NCBI GenBank assembly: GCA_964567295.1
Contig: CAZMLU010000014.1
Coordinates: 1 to 34,613 of the forward strand
Direction: 5' to 3'
DNA length: 34,613 nt
Source of the DNA: SLJK01 sp964567295
GTDB taxonomy: Bacteria; Bacillota; Dethiobacteria; DTU022; UBA8154
This document shows positions 8,712 through 15,958 of the stretch, piece after piece. The notes beneath the pieces were generated by a model. It ran no database searches. It was not told the DNA's origin and was given only the letters and a program-made list of their open reading frames with translations. The first letter of the stretch is position 1, and each line of letters starts with the position of its first letter. The position numbers and the translations under genes are program-made.

Positions 8712-8841
8712 AAGGTAGAACTAAGGNNNNNNNNNNNNNNNNNNNNNNNNNNNNNNNNNNNNNNNNNNNNNNNNNNNNNNNNNNNNNNNNNNNNNNNNNN
8801 NNNNNNNNNNNNNNNNNNNNNNNNNNAAGGTAGAACTAAGG
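8712..8841. repeat. Identical 15-base repeats flanking the assembly gap
   Basis: AAGGTAGAACTAAGG occurs at 8712-8726 and again at 8827-8841, exactly abutting both edges of the N-run. AGGAATGAT also occurs on both sides (8697-8705 and 8839-8847), so the pattern fits a tandem repeat with a unit near 27 bases, or contig ends that overlap and were never merged. Confidence 0.7.
8727..8826. other. Assembly gap (100 N)
   Basis: One hundred undetermined bases between pyrG and the Yip1-type gene. The round number suggests a placeholder rather than a measured length. No gene is interrupted by it on either side. Confidence 0.99.
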
Positions 8842-8912
8842 AATGATGCGTTTTTGTCGGCGACGTATCTACTTAAGCCTTTCTCCTGTTAGAAGGGAGA
8901 GCAAGCAATAAT

Positions 8913-9557
8913 ATGGGGTTTTTTGAAAGTATTTATAGAGTAATCTTCAGTTACTATAAAGGTCTGGGACGCGTCGCTGAACAAAAAAATATATGGCAGG
9001 GGCTTGGAATATACCTTGCAGTTACCTTGCTGGCATTATTCTCCTCCATAACTGTTTACCTCGCTGTTGGGGAAGATATTTTACAGGTACCTGCCGAGTT
9101 ATCGCATTTTCTTCCACGTCACGTTTTTGACAGCTTTCTCTTGTTTTTACCTGTTGCAGTGCTTTTGTTTCACCTGGTATTTGGTCCCCTCTATTTTCTT
9201 TTTTCCGTAGCGGTTCTTCATTTCATAGCTATCCTGTTTGGTGGTCGCGGGAATGTTTTTGCAGTTGGTGCGGTTTTGGGGTATGCGTACCTACCTTATC
9301 TTTTGGTAGCCTTGGGGGGATTGCTGAGCCACCTCGACCTGGCGGGTGTAACCCTTTATCTTTTCGTAGCTGCATTTTTATGGTCTACCTTATTAAAAGT
9401 CACTGGTCTAAAACAAGTTTATAATTTTGCTTGGAGGCGGGCAGCGTTTGTATATTTTATGCCCTTGATTGTTCTGTCTACTGCTATTATTCTCTTTTTA
9501 TTGCTTTCCATCGTTTTTTTAATTCCCCCTATCCTACAGTTTTTGGAGAATTTATAG
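8913..9557 (+). CDS. Yip1-family multi-pass membrane protein
   Basis: A 214-residue, very hydrophobic protein with about five membrane segments (roughly residues 30-52, 70-115, 118-140, 145-162, 180-208). The overall pattern and the stretch LGYAYLPYLLVALGGLL resemble the Yip1 domain family found in many Bacillota. No catalytic motif is visible and its function is unknown. The ATG start at 8913 follows AGAAGGGAGAG. It lies 36 bases before the transaldolase-like gene on the same strand and may be co-transcribed with it. Confidence 0.6.
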   Translation: MGFFESIYRVIFSYYKGLGRVAEQKNIWQGLGIYLAVTLLALFSSITVYLAVGEDILQVPAELSHFLPRHVFDSFLLFLPVAVLLFHLVFGPLYFLFSVAVLHFIAILFGGRGNVFAVGAVLGYAYLPYLLVALGGLLSHLDLAGVTLYLFVAAFLWSTLLKVTGLKQVYNFAWRRAAFVYFMPLIVLSTAIILFLLLSIVFLIPPILQFLENL

Positions 9558-9593
9558 GAACAATTTTTGAGTTACCTGAAAGGATGAGATGGA

Positions 9594-10280
9594 GTGAAAT
9601 TTTTTTTGGATACTGCAAATCTAGTTGAAATTGAAGAAGCTTCTTCCCTGGGTGTGTTGAGTGGTGTAACCACGAATCCCACCTTGCTTGCCAAAGAAAA
9701 GGTGGCTTTGGAAGAACAAGTTGAAAAGATCTGCACCCTTGTGGAGGGGCATCCGGTTAGTGTAGAGGTCCTTAGCAATACTGCTCCGGAAATGGTTGTA
9801 GAGGCAAGGCGTCTGGCAGAAATAGCTTCCAATATAGTGATTAAAATTCCCGTATGCATAGAAGGATTAAAGGCTGTATATGCATTAAATAGTGGGAATA
9901 CAAAGGTGCCTTGTAATGTGACTCTTGTGTTTTCTTTTAATCAGGCACTGTTGGCTGCCAATGCTGGTGCTGCTTATGTCAGCCCTTTTCTGGGGCGAAT
10001 TGATGATATTGGTTGGGACGGGGTCGGGTTGGTGGAAGATATTGTTACCATATTTGAAAGACAGAAGATAGATAAAACGGAGGTAATCGCTGCCAGTATT
10101 CGTCATCCCCGTCACGTACACCAGGTGGCAGCTGCAGGAGCGCATATTGCTACTGTACCTTTTTCCGTGCTGAAACAGATGGCCGGCCATCCTCTTACCG
10201 ATCTTGGAATAGAAAAATTTGAAGCTGACTGGGCAAGTGCCTTGGAAGCCATGAACTCTTTTCCCGATACCGGAAAATAA
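9594..10280 (+). CDS. tal: Transaldolase / fructose-6-phosphate aldolase family
   Basis: Small class I aldolase of the TalC/MipB group in the non-oxidative pentose phosphate pathway. The N-terminus MKFFLDTANLVEIEE and GVTTNPTLLAKE are family signatures. The Schiff-base lysine is K84 in NIVIKIPV. NVTLVFSFNQALLAANAGAAYVSPF has Phe in the loop position where fructose-6-phosphate aldolases usually carry Tyr, which favours transaldolase activity; this is an inference. The 228-aa length is slightly longer than usual. The GTG start follows AGGATGAG. Together with glpX and rpiB it forms a sugar-phosphate group in this chromosomal block. Confidence 0.88.
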   Translation: MKFFLDTANLVEIEEASSLGVLSGVTTNPTLLAKEKVALEEQVEKICTLVEGHPVSVEVLSNTAPEMVVEARRLAEIASNIVIKIPVCIEGLKAVYALNSGNTKVPCNVTLVFSFNQALLAANAGAAYVSPFLGRIDDIGWDGVGLVEDIVTIFERQKIDKTEVIAASIRHPRHVHQVAAAGAHIATVPFSVLKQMAGHPLTDLGIEKFEADWASALEAMNSFPDTGK

Positions 10281-10343
10281 AAGTTGCCTCAACTTGAAGC
10301 ATAATCTATAGATTGAATGATTTTTAAATAGGGAGTTGTTGAT

Positions 10344-11336
10344 ATGGAACGCGAGCTGGCTCTGGAGTTTGTAAGGGTTACAGAGGCTGCAGCCTTGGCC
10401 ACGGGCAGGCTTATGGGGCGAGGAGATAAGATTGCGGCGGATGATGCAGCAGTTGAAGCCATGCGCAGGGCGTTTGATACGGTTTATGTAGATGGTGTAG
10501 TAGTGATAGGTGAAGGTGAAATGGATGAAGCTCCTATGTTGTATATCGGGGAAAAAGTGGGAGCCAGGGTTCCTCCTCATGTTGATGTGGCAGTAGATCC
10601 TCTTGAAGGTACAAACCTTGTAGCAAAGGGGCTCCCTAATGCCCTTTCGGTATTGGCCGTAGCTCCTCGCAATTGCATGCTGCATGCTCCAGATATATAT
10701 ATGGATAAAATAGTAGTGGGTCCCCGTGCTGCTGGCTGTATTAATCTTGATGCTTCCATTGAGGAAAATTTAACCAGGACTGCGGAAGCCTTGGAAAAAA
10801 GAATTGAGGATATAGTGGCCATAATTTTGGATCGTCCCAGGCACCAGCATATTATTGATGAATTGCGTCGCTTGGGGGCAAGGGTAAAACTGATTAGTGA
10901 TGGGGACGTTTCTGCTGCTATCGCTACTACTTTTGATTGGACCGGTGTTGATATTCTTCTTGGTATCGGTGGTGCTCCTGAAGGAGTTTTAGCTGCAGCG
11001 GCTTTGAAATGTCTTGGCGGAGAGATGCAAGGAAGGCTTCTTCCAGAAGATCAAAAAGAGAAAGACAGGGTAGTAGAGATGGGTTTAAAAGATTCTGCGC
11101 AGCTGTTAAAGAGGGACGACTTGATTGCAGGAGACGATGTCATTTTTACTACTACGGGGATCACGGATGGTGAATTTCTCCAAGGGGTAAGATATGCTGG
11201 AAATTGCGCAACTACTCATTCGGTTGTTATGCGAAGTATGACGGGTACGGTTAGGTTTGTACAAGCCACCCACAGATTGGATAAAAAGCCGCATTTTATA
11301 GCCAGGACTTGTAACCTGCATTCCCGTAAAGTGTAA
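10344..11336 (+). CDS. glpX: Fructose-1,6-bisphosphatase class II, 3' end rewritten by an IS
   Basis: GlpX-type FBPase hydrolysing fructose-1,6-bisphosphate in gluconeogenesis. Motifs include VVIGEGEMDEAPMLYIGE, the metal/phosphate site VDPLEGTNLVAKG, and GIGGAPEGVLAAAA. The last six codons (LHSRKV) and the stop are contributed by the left end of the insertion sequence at 11315. Removing the IS and one copy of its TTGTAA duplication joins the frame to the codons after 13084, giving an ancestral end TCNASS and a stop at 13095-13097 (327 rather than 330 aa). The conserved core ends well before this point, so activity is probably kept. The ATG start has GGGAG upstream. Confidence 0.95.
   Translation: MERELALEFVRVTEAAALATGRLMGRGDKIAADDAAVEAMRRAFDTVYVDGVVVIGEGEMDEAPMLYIGEKVGARVPPHVDVAVDPLEGTNLVAKGLPNALSVLAVAPRNCMLHAPDIYMDKIVVGPRAAGCINLDASIEENLTRTAEALEKRIEDIVAIILDRPRHQHIIDELRRLGARVKLISDGDVSAAIATTFDWTGVDILLGIGGAPEGVLAAAALKCLGGEMQGRLLPEDQKEKDRVVEMGLKDSAQLLKRDDLIAGDDVIFTTTGITDGEFLQGVRYAGNCATTHSVVMRSMTGTVRFVQATHRLDKKPHFIARTCNLHSRKV
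11309..11314 (+). repeat. Target site duplication, left copy (TTGTAA)
   Basis: TTGTAA immediately outside the left inverted repeat of the IS; the same six bases follow the right inverted repeat at 13079-13084. Confidence 0.85.
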
Positions 11337-11390
11337 CGATGAAAAAGGCAGGAATGCCTTATTTTACGAGATTTATTAGACATTTTGCTT

Positions 11391-11437
11391 CCCTTTATCC
11401 TCGTTACATGTTATAATAATGTAACGAGGATAAAGGG
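11391..11437. promoter_or_regulatory. Perfect 19-bp inverted repeat before the transposase
   Basis: Arms at 11391-11409 and 11419-11437 pair perfectly around a 9-base loop (GTTATAATA) that contains a TATAAT-like -10. The right arm carries the G-rich region just before the ATG at 11447. It could hide the ribosome site when transcripts read in from glpX, as known for some IS elements, while leaving transcripts started inside the IS unaffected. Confidence 0.6.
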
Positions 11438-11446
11438 GGCAGGGCC

Positions 11447-13064
11447 ATGTCGGCTATTGTTTACCAAACCAATAAAACAACCGGAACAACCTATGCTTAC
11501 GAATCGGTATCATACTGGGACAAACAAAAGCAGCAGTCCAGGGCCAAGCGAAAGTGCATTGGAAAGCTTGATCCTGAAACGGGAGAGATTATCCCGACGC
11601 GCAAACAAAAACGGAAAACGGAAAACGGATGGCGGTGAAGGAAAAAAGAAACCCGGTCCGGTTGCCATCACGGAGTCAGCCAGATTCTTTTACGGAGCCA
11701 CATACCTGCTTGATCAAATAGGCGAACAGCTTGGCATAGCTGCTGACTTGAAGCACTGTTTCCCAGACAGGCACCTTAAGATTCGCTCCATTGCCTACTA
11801 CCTGATTTTAGAAGACAATAATCCCTTGCTCCGCTTTCCCAAATGGTCAGCACTACATAAACACCCCTACGGTGAAAATATTTCTTCACAAAAAAGCAGT
11901 GAGCTTTTCGCCTCCATCACAGCAGAAGAAAGGGAACAGTTTTTTCGCCTGCAGGGTAAACGTCGGGCAGAAAATGAATACTGGGCTTATGATATCACCA
12001 CCCTATCGAGCTATTCCAACTGCCTGAAACAGGTCAAGCGCGGCTATAATAAAGAGCATGATCCGTTGGCTCAAATCAATTTAGCCCTGCTTTTCGGAGA
12101 GCAGACCAACCTGCCCTTTTACTACAGAAAGCTTCCCGGCAATATCCCTGATGTCAAAACAGTGAAAAATCTAGTTGCCGACATGAATTTTTTAGCCGAC
12201 AAAAAAGTCAAGCTTGTGATGGATCGCGGTTTCTATAGTGAAGCGAACATTAACGCTTTATTTAAAAACCACCTCAAATTTTTAATTGCCACCCGGGTTA
12301 ACTTGAGCTATGTAAAAGCTGCGCTGGAAAAAGTCTGCGAAGAGTTGCGAACGTGGACAAATTACAGCCAGCAGTATGAAGTTTATGCTACATCGGAAAC
12401 CATAACCTGGGATTACAGCCAAAAACGGCCCTACAAAAAGGACGAGCTCAAAGGCAAGCGCCGCCTTTATTTACATCTTTATTACAACAGCGAAAAAGCA
12501 ACCGAAGATGAGCGTCGACAGAACCTTTTGCTGATGAAATTACAGCAAGAGCTCCTGGACGGGAACCGCAAACAAGAACACGAGAAACTGTATGCCAAAT
12601 ATTTCGAGGTCCATTCTACACCGGTAAGGGGCACCAAAGTTAAAGCCAAACAAGAAGCAATCGATGAAGCCAAGAAAAACTATGGCTATTTCGCCCTGAT
12701 CAGCAACGAGATCAAAGATCCGATTGAAGCGCTTGAGATCTATCGCAATAAAGATTTAGTGGAAAAGGCCTTCGGGAACCTTAAAGAGCGCTTAAATCTG
12801 CGCCGGACGCTGGTTTCTTCCGAACTGAGCCTTGATGGCAAACTGTTTGTTGAATTTGTGGCCCTGATATATCTGTCCTATATTAAAAAGCAGATGCAGG
12901 ATCATGATCTCTTTAAAAAGTATACGATGCAGGGCCTGCTCGACGAGCTTGAAGTGATCGAGTGCTTCGAACAGCCGGGCTGCGCAAGGCGTTTGGGTGA
13001 AATGACCAAGCAACAGATCGAGCTTTATGAGAAGATGGGCATTAATCTGCCCTCGTTACACTAA
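11447..13064 (+). pseudogene. IS1634-like DDE transposase, broken by a 7-bp duplication
   Basis: The N-terminal part (MSAIVYQTNKTTGTTYAYES...) is read from ATG 11447 and stops at 11638. The remainder is in another frame from about 11612 to 13064. Two tandem copies of CGGAAAA lie at the junction; deleting one copy restores a single 536-codon gene reading TRKQKRKTDGGEGKKKPGPV through the join. Catalytic residues expected for the DDE fold are seen in AYDITTL, LVMDRGFYS and YRNKDLVEKAFGNLK. The downstream frame is intact, so the damage looks recent. A programmed frameshift is possible but would need a +1 shift, and the exact restoration by one repeat unit favours mutation. Confidence 0.85.
11612..11625 (+). 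repeat. 7-bp tandem duplication causing the transposase frameshift
   Basis: CGGAAAA at 11612-11618 is repeated exactly at 11619-11625 and followed by CGG. Seven bases change the frame by one, and removal of one unit restores it. Confidence 0.9.
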
Positions 13065-13078
13065 TGCGGGAATGCAGG

Positions 13079-13084
13079 TTGTAA
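13079..13084 (+). repeat. Target site duplication, right copy (TTGTAA)
   Basis: TTGTAA directly follows the right inverted repeat. Joined to the left glpX part it recreates an open frame with stop TAG at 13095-13097. Confidence 0.85.
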
Positions 13085-13143
13085 CGCCTCCTCATAGTTA
13101 TTACTCCAAGACGCGTTTGAAAACTTCATTAATTGATTCTTTT

Positions 13144-13180
13144 CAATATAGGTTTTTTGTAACAATATAGGTTTTTTGTA
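13144..13180 (+). repeat. Two direct copies of an 18-base sequence, rho leader
   Basis: CAATATAGGTTTTTTGTA occurs at 13144-13161 and 13163-13180, one base apart (19-base period), about 65 bases before the rho start. No known element was recognised in it. Confidence 0.85.
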
Positions 13181-13244
13181 TCAAAGAGTTCTCCCTTTTT
13201 ACCTTTCTAACTCCCATAAATTATTAAGAAAGAGAGAAGTGTGT

Positions 13245-14492
13245 ATGCAATTAAATGAACTGGAAGCAATGAATATGGAAGAAGTGCAACGCCTGGCTAA
13301 AGAGTCGGATATTAAAGGCGTTAGTGGATTAAAGAAGAAGGATCTGATCTTTGCTATGCTCAGGCAGAAAGCAGAATCAGAGGGTCTTGCTTTCGCTCAG
13401 GGAGTTTTAGAGATCATGCCGGATGGATTTGGTTTCTTGCGCAGGGTTAATTACCTTCCCCATGAAGATGATATCTACATTTCTGCATCCCAAATAAGAC
13501 GTTTTGAGTTACGCACCGGGGATCTGGTTTCAGGAAAGGTAAGGCCTCCCAAAGAAAATGAGCGTTATTTTGCCCTTTTACATGTGGATGCAGTTAATGA
13601 TCAGGATCCTGAAAATGCCTCCAGCCGCCCTCATTTTGCTGAACTTATCCCTATACATCCCCAGGAACAACTTGTTCTGGAAAAGGATCCTGAGGATTTG
13701 GCAACCAGGATTATTGATCTGTTAATTCCAATAGGAAGAGGGCAAAGAGGGTTGATAGTTTCTCCTCCCAAGGCAGGTAAAACCGTTCTTCTAAAAAATA
13801 TCGCCAACAGCCTTACCGAGAATTATCCCTCTCTTATCCTCATCGTTCTTCTTATTGACGAAAGGCCTGAAGAGGTAACTGACATGCGCCGTTCAGTCAA
13901 TGGGGAGGTTTTGAGCTCTACTTTTGACGAAAAGCCAGAAAACCACGTCCGCTTGGCTGAGCTGGTGATGGAAAGAGCCCAGCGTTTGGTAGAACATGGT
14001 TTGGATGTGGTAATACTCCTGGACAGTATTACAAGACTTACCAGGGCTTATAATCTGGTAAATCCCCCCAGTGGAAGGACACTTTCCGGCGGTATTGACC
14101 CGGCAGCTTTTCATAAACCAAAGCGCTTTTTTGGTGCTGCCAGGAAGATTGATGAAGGTGGAAGTTTGACCATGCTTGCCACGACGTTGGTAGAGACTGG
14201 TAGCCGTATGGATGACGTAATATACGAGGAATTTAAAGGAACGGGAAATATGGAATTGCACCTGGATCGAAAACTTGCCGAAAGACGTTATTTCCCGGCC
14301 ATTGATATTATACGTTCCGGAACCAGAAGGGAGGAGCTTCTGTTAGATAAAAATTCTTTGGAGCTTATGTGGGCACTCAGGCGTTCCATGGGAACCACTT
14401 CTTCTTCTGAGTTCCTGGAAGCGCTTTTGGAGCGCATAAAGAAAACCAAATCCAACGCTTCTTTTTTATCCAACCTTCATACTATGGCCTAA
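13245..14492 (+). CDS. rho: Transcription termination factor Rho
   Basis: Hexameric RNA-dependent ATPase that ends transcription. The N-terminal helical domain (about residues 1-45) is followed by the cold-shock-like RNA-binding domain (GVLEIMPDGFGFLRR). The ATPase domain has Walker A PPKAGKTVLLKNIA, VLLIDERPEEVTDM and DSITRLTRAYN. The protein is 415 aa from ATG 13245. An in-frame TTG at 13176 would add 23 residues unlike the family and lies in the repeat region, so it is rejected as the start. AAGAAAGAGAGAAG provides the ribosome site. The preceding IS has cut the normal glpX-rho linkage, so rho must rely on a promoter in or downstream of the IS; I could not identify one clearly. Confidence 0.96.
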   Translation: MQLNELEAMNMEEVQRLAKESDIKGVSGLKKKDLIFAMLRQKAESEGLAFAQGVLEIMPDGFGFLRRVNYLPHEDDIYISASQIRRFELRTGDLVSGKVRPPKENERYFALLHVDAVNDQDPENASSRPHFAELIPIHPQEQLVLEKDPEDLATRIIDLLIPIGRGQRGLIVSPPKAGKTVLLKNIANSLTENYPSLILIVLLIDERPEEVTDMRRSVNGEVLSSTFDEKPENHVRLAELVMERAQRLVEHGLDVVILLDSITRLTRAYNLVNPPSGRTLSGGIDPAAFHKPKRFFGAARKIDEGGSLTMLATTLVETGSRMDDVIYEEFKGTGNMELHLDRKLAERRYFPAIDIIRSGTRREELLLDKNSLELMWALRRSMGTTSSSEFLEALLERIKKTKSNASFLSNLHTMA

Positions 14493-14620
14493 TCCCAATT
14501 AACAGGTATTATGAAATTGAATAACAATTTCCCTGCTCAGATAATTATTCTTTTAATATATAGAGCTGATTTTGATATAGTCAATTGAGATTTTATTTGA
14601 GGAATTCCGGGTTAAAATTG

Positions 14621-14648
14621 CTGGGGTGTTGTCAAACACCCCAGTTTT
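14621..14648 (+). terminator. Intrinsic terminator after rho
   Basis: CTGGGGTGTT at 14621-14630 pairs perfectly with AACACCCCAG at 14635-14644 around the loop GTCA, followed by TTTT. It lies about 130 bases after the rho stop. Confidence 0.85.
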
Positions 14649-14658
14649 GTGCTATTAT
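14629..14658 (+). promoter_or_regulatory. Candidate rpmE promoter overlapping the rho terminator
   Basis: TTGTCA (14629-14634, spanning the terminator loop) and TATTAT (14653-14658) are 18 bases apart. They lie about 90 bases before rpmE. The predicted leader has a short CTTGCA/TGCAAG stem. Confidence 0.5.
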
Positions 14659-14750
14659 AGAGCTTGCATTTGGATGGAAAGTGCAAGTGCAAATAAGCCC
14701 GTTTTTTTGATAACAAGGGGCAACGATAGAAGGGGAAGTGAGGTGTAGTA

Positions 14751-14960
14751 ATGAAAGAGGGCATTCATCCATCTTATCAAAAAACAAAATTTACCTGTGC
14801 CTGTGGTTCCAGCTATGAAGTTGGCTCTACCAAGGGGGATTTAAAAGTAGAAATCTGTTCCAATTGCCATCCTTTTTTTACCGGGAAACAAAAGTTTGTG
14901 GATACAGGTGGCCGCGTAGAGCGCTTTAAACGCAAATATGGAATAGAAAAAGGAGAGTAA
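14751..14960 (+). CDS. rpmE: Ribosomal protein bL31, zinc-binding form
   Basis: Large-subunit ribosomal protein. The four zinc-ligand cysteines are C16, C18, C36 and C39 (FTCACG and EICSNCHPFFTGKQKF), marking the C+ paralogue used when zinc is available. At 69 aa it is the usual size. The ATG follows GAAGTGAGGTG. It sits between rho and the release-factor genes as in other Bacillota, with its own terminator directly behind. Confidence 0.97.
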   Translation: MKEGIHPSYQKTKFTCACGSSYEVGSTKGDLKVEICSNCHPFFTGKQKFVDTGGRVERFKRKYGIEKGE

Positions 14961-14963
14961 GAA

Positions 14964-14991
14964 AAACAGGGCCAACAGCCCTGTTTTTTTT
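14964..14991 (+). terminator. Intrinsic terminator after rpmE
   Basis: CAGGGC/GCCCTG stem (14967-14972 with 14978-14983), extended by A-T pairs, loop CAACA, followed by eight T. Confidence 0.9.
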
Positions 14992-15017
14992 GCTGTGGAA
15001 AGTAAGGTGCTGTTTCA

Positions 15018-15926
15018 GTGAGTGAAGAGAGGATAAATATTGGCGGGCAGGCAGTAGTAGAAGGTGTAATGATGCGCAATAAATCTAACGTGGCTATTGC
15101 TGTCCGGGGAAGCGAAGGAGATATAAATCTAAAAAAGATAGATTTTTTATCTTTCAGTGAAAAATATCCGTTTTTAAAATGGCCTCTGCTGCGCGGAATG
15201 GCAGCTTTTATAGAAGCACTTGTGCTAGGGTTCCGCTCTCTTTCTATCTCTGCTGAGCAGGCATTAGAAGAGGAGGAAGAAGAACTTAAGGGATGGGAAC
15301 TACCACTGACTATGGCTATTGCTCTCGCAGCCGGTATAGGGCTTTTTATTCTTCTTCCTACAGTGCTTATGACATATTTGCGCCAGGGAGTGGAGACACC
15401 CCTTCTTTTGAACCTGGGAGAAGGAGTTTTAAGGTTAATCATTTTTTTAAGCTATATATTTTTAATTTCTCGTTGGCAAGAGGTGGCACGAGTTTTTCAG
15501 TATCACGGTGCTGAACACAAAGCTATCGCCTGTTACGAGGCGGGGCATTCATTGACGGTGGATAACGCACGCCCTTTTAGCACACTTCACCGGCGCTGTG
15601 GAACCAGTTTTTTGCTAATTGTCATGGTTACCAGTATCCTGCTATTTTCTTTTTTTGGCTGGCCTGAACTATGGCAAAGGGTTCTCATCAGGTTATCTCT
15701 CCTTCCTCTTGTGGCCGGTCTATCGTATGAGGGTATACGCCTGGCTGGACTAAAAGATAATATCTTTACCAGGTTTATTTCACAGCCCGGGCTTTGGCTG
15801 CAGCACTTGACAACCAAAAAGCCAGCAGACGAACAGGTGGAGGTAGCTATATGTGCCCTTAATGAGGTGCTGCCTGATTTCCAAAGCGAGGGAATTGTTG
15901 TAGAAGAACAAGTCGAGGCTTTGTAA
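15018..15926 (+). CDS. DUF1385 membrane protein (YqhQ-like)
   Basis: Begins with the family signature INIGGQAVVEGVMMRN and contains YHGAEHKAIACYEAG and HRRCGTSFLL, conserved His/Glu/Cys motifs of unknown role. Hydrophobic segments at about residues 98-120, 130-152 and 200-245 indicate a multi-pass membrane protein. The family commonly sits beside prfA/prmC in Clostridia, but no function is firmly established to my knowledge. The length of 302 aa is normal. The GTG start at 15018 lies 17 bases after a weak AAGTAAGG. It follows the rpmE terminator and likely starts the prfA-prmC transcript. Confidence 0.85.
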   Translation: MSEERINIGGQAVVEGVMMRNKSNVAIAVRGSEGDINLKKIDFLSFSEKYPFLKWPLLRGMAAFIEALVLGFRSLSISAEQALEEEEEELKGWELPLTMAIALAAGIGLFILLPTVLMTYLRQGVETPLLLNLGEGVLRLIIFLSYIFLISRWQEVARVFQYHGAEHKAIACYEAGHSLTVDNARPFSTLHRRCGTSFLLIVMVTSILLFSFFGWPELWQRVLIRLSLLPLVAGLSYEGIRLAGLKDNIFTRFISQPGLWLQHLTTKKPADEQVEVAICALNEVLPDFQSEGIVVEEQVEAL

Positions 15927-15958
15927 GCAAGCGTGCCATAATGATGGAGGTTTTCAGA

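Larger units (their letters stand above)
11315..13078 (+). mobile_element. Complete IS1634-like insertion sequence, 1764 bp
   Basis: The ends are defined by imperfect inverted repeats at 11315-11339 and 13053-13078. Both begin CCTGCATTCCCG and end AGTGTAACGA, and differ in a few internal bases with one single-base indel. They are flanked by TTGTAA direct duplications. The element carries one transposase gene whose stop codon lies inside the right repeat. It has landed in the extreme 3' end of glpX, separating it from rho, which is its usual neighbour. A perfect 19-bp palindrome lies just inside the left end. The family call rests on transposase motifs and should be read as the IS4 superfamily, IS1634-like branch. 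Confidence 0.88.

Noticed and set aside
10281..10295. AAGTTG-CCT-CAACTT hairpin after the transaldolase gene as a terminator
   Set aside because: Only six pairs with a 3-base loop and no T-tract.
11385..11446. In-frame extension of the transposase upstream to a TTG at 11385
   Set aside because: The translated residues do not look like transposase; the real N-terminus starts at ATG 11447 in another frame, joined by the 7-bp duplication.
13176..13244. Earlier TTG start for rho
   Set aside because: It lies at the edge of the direct repeats, adds residues foreign to Rho and has no ribosome site; ATG 13245 fits.
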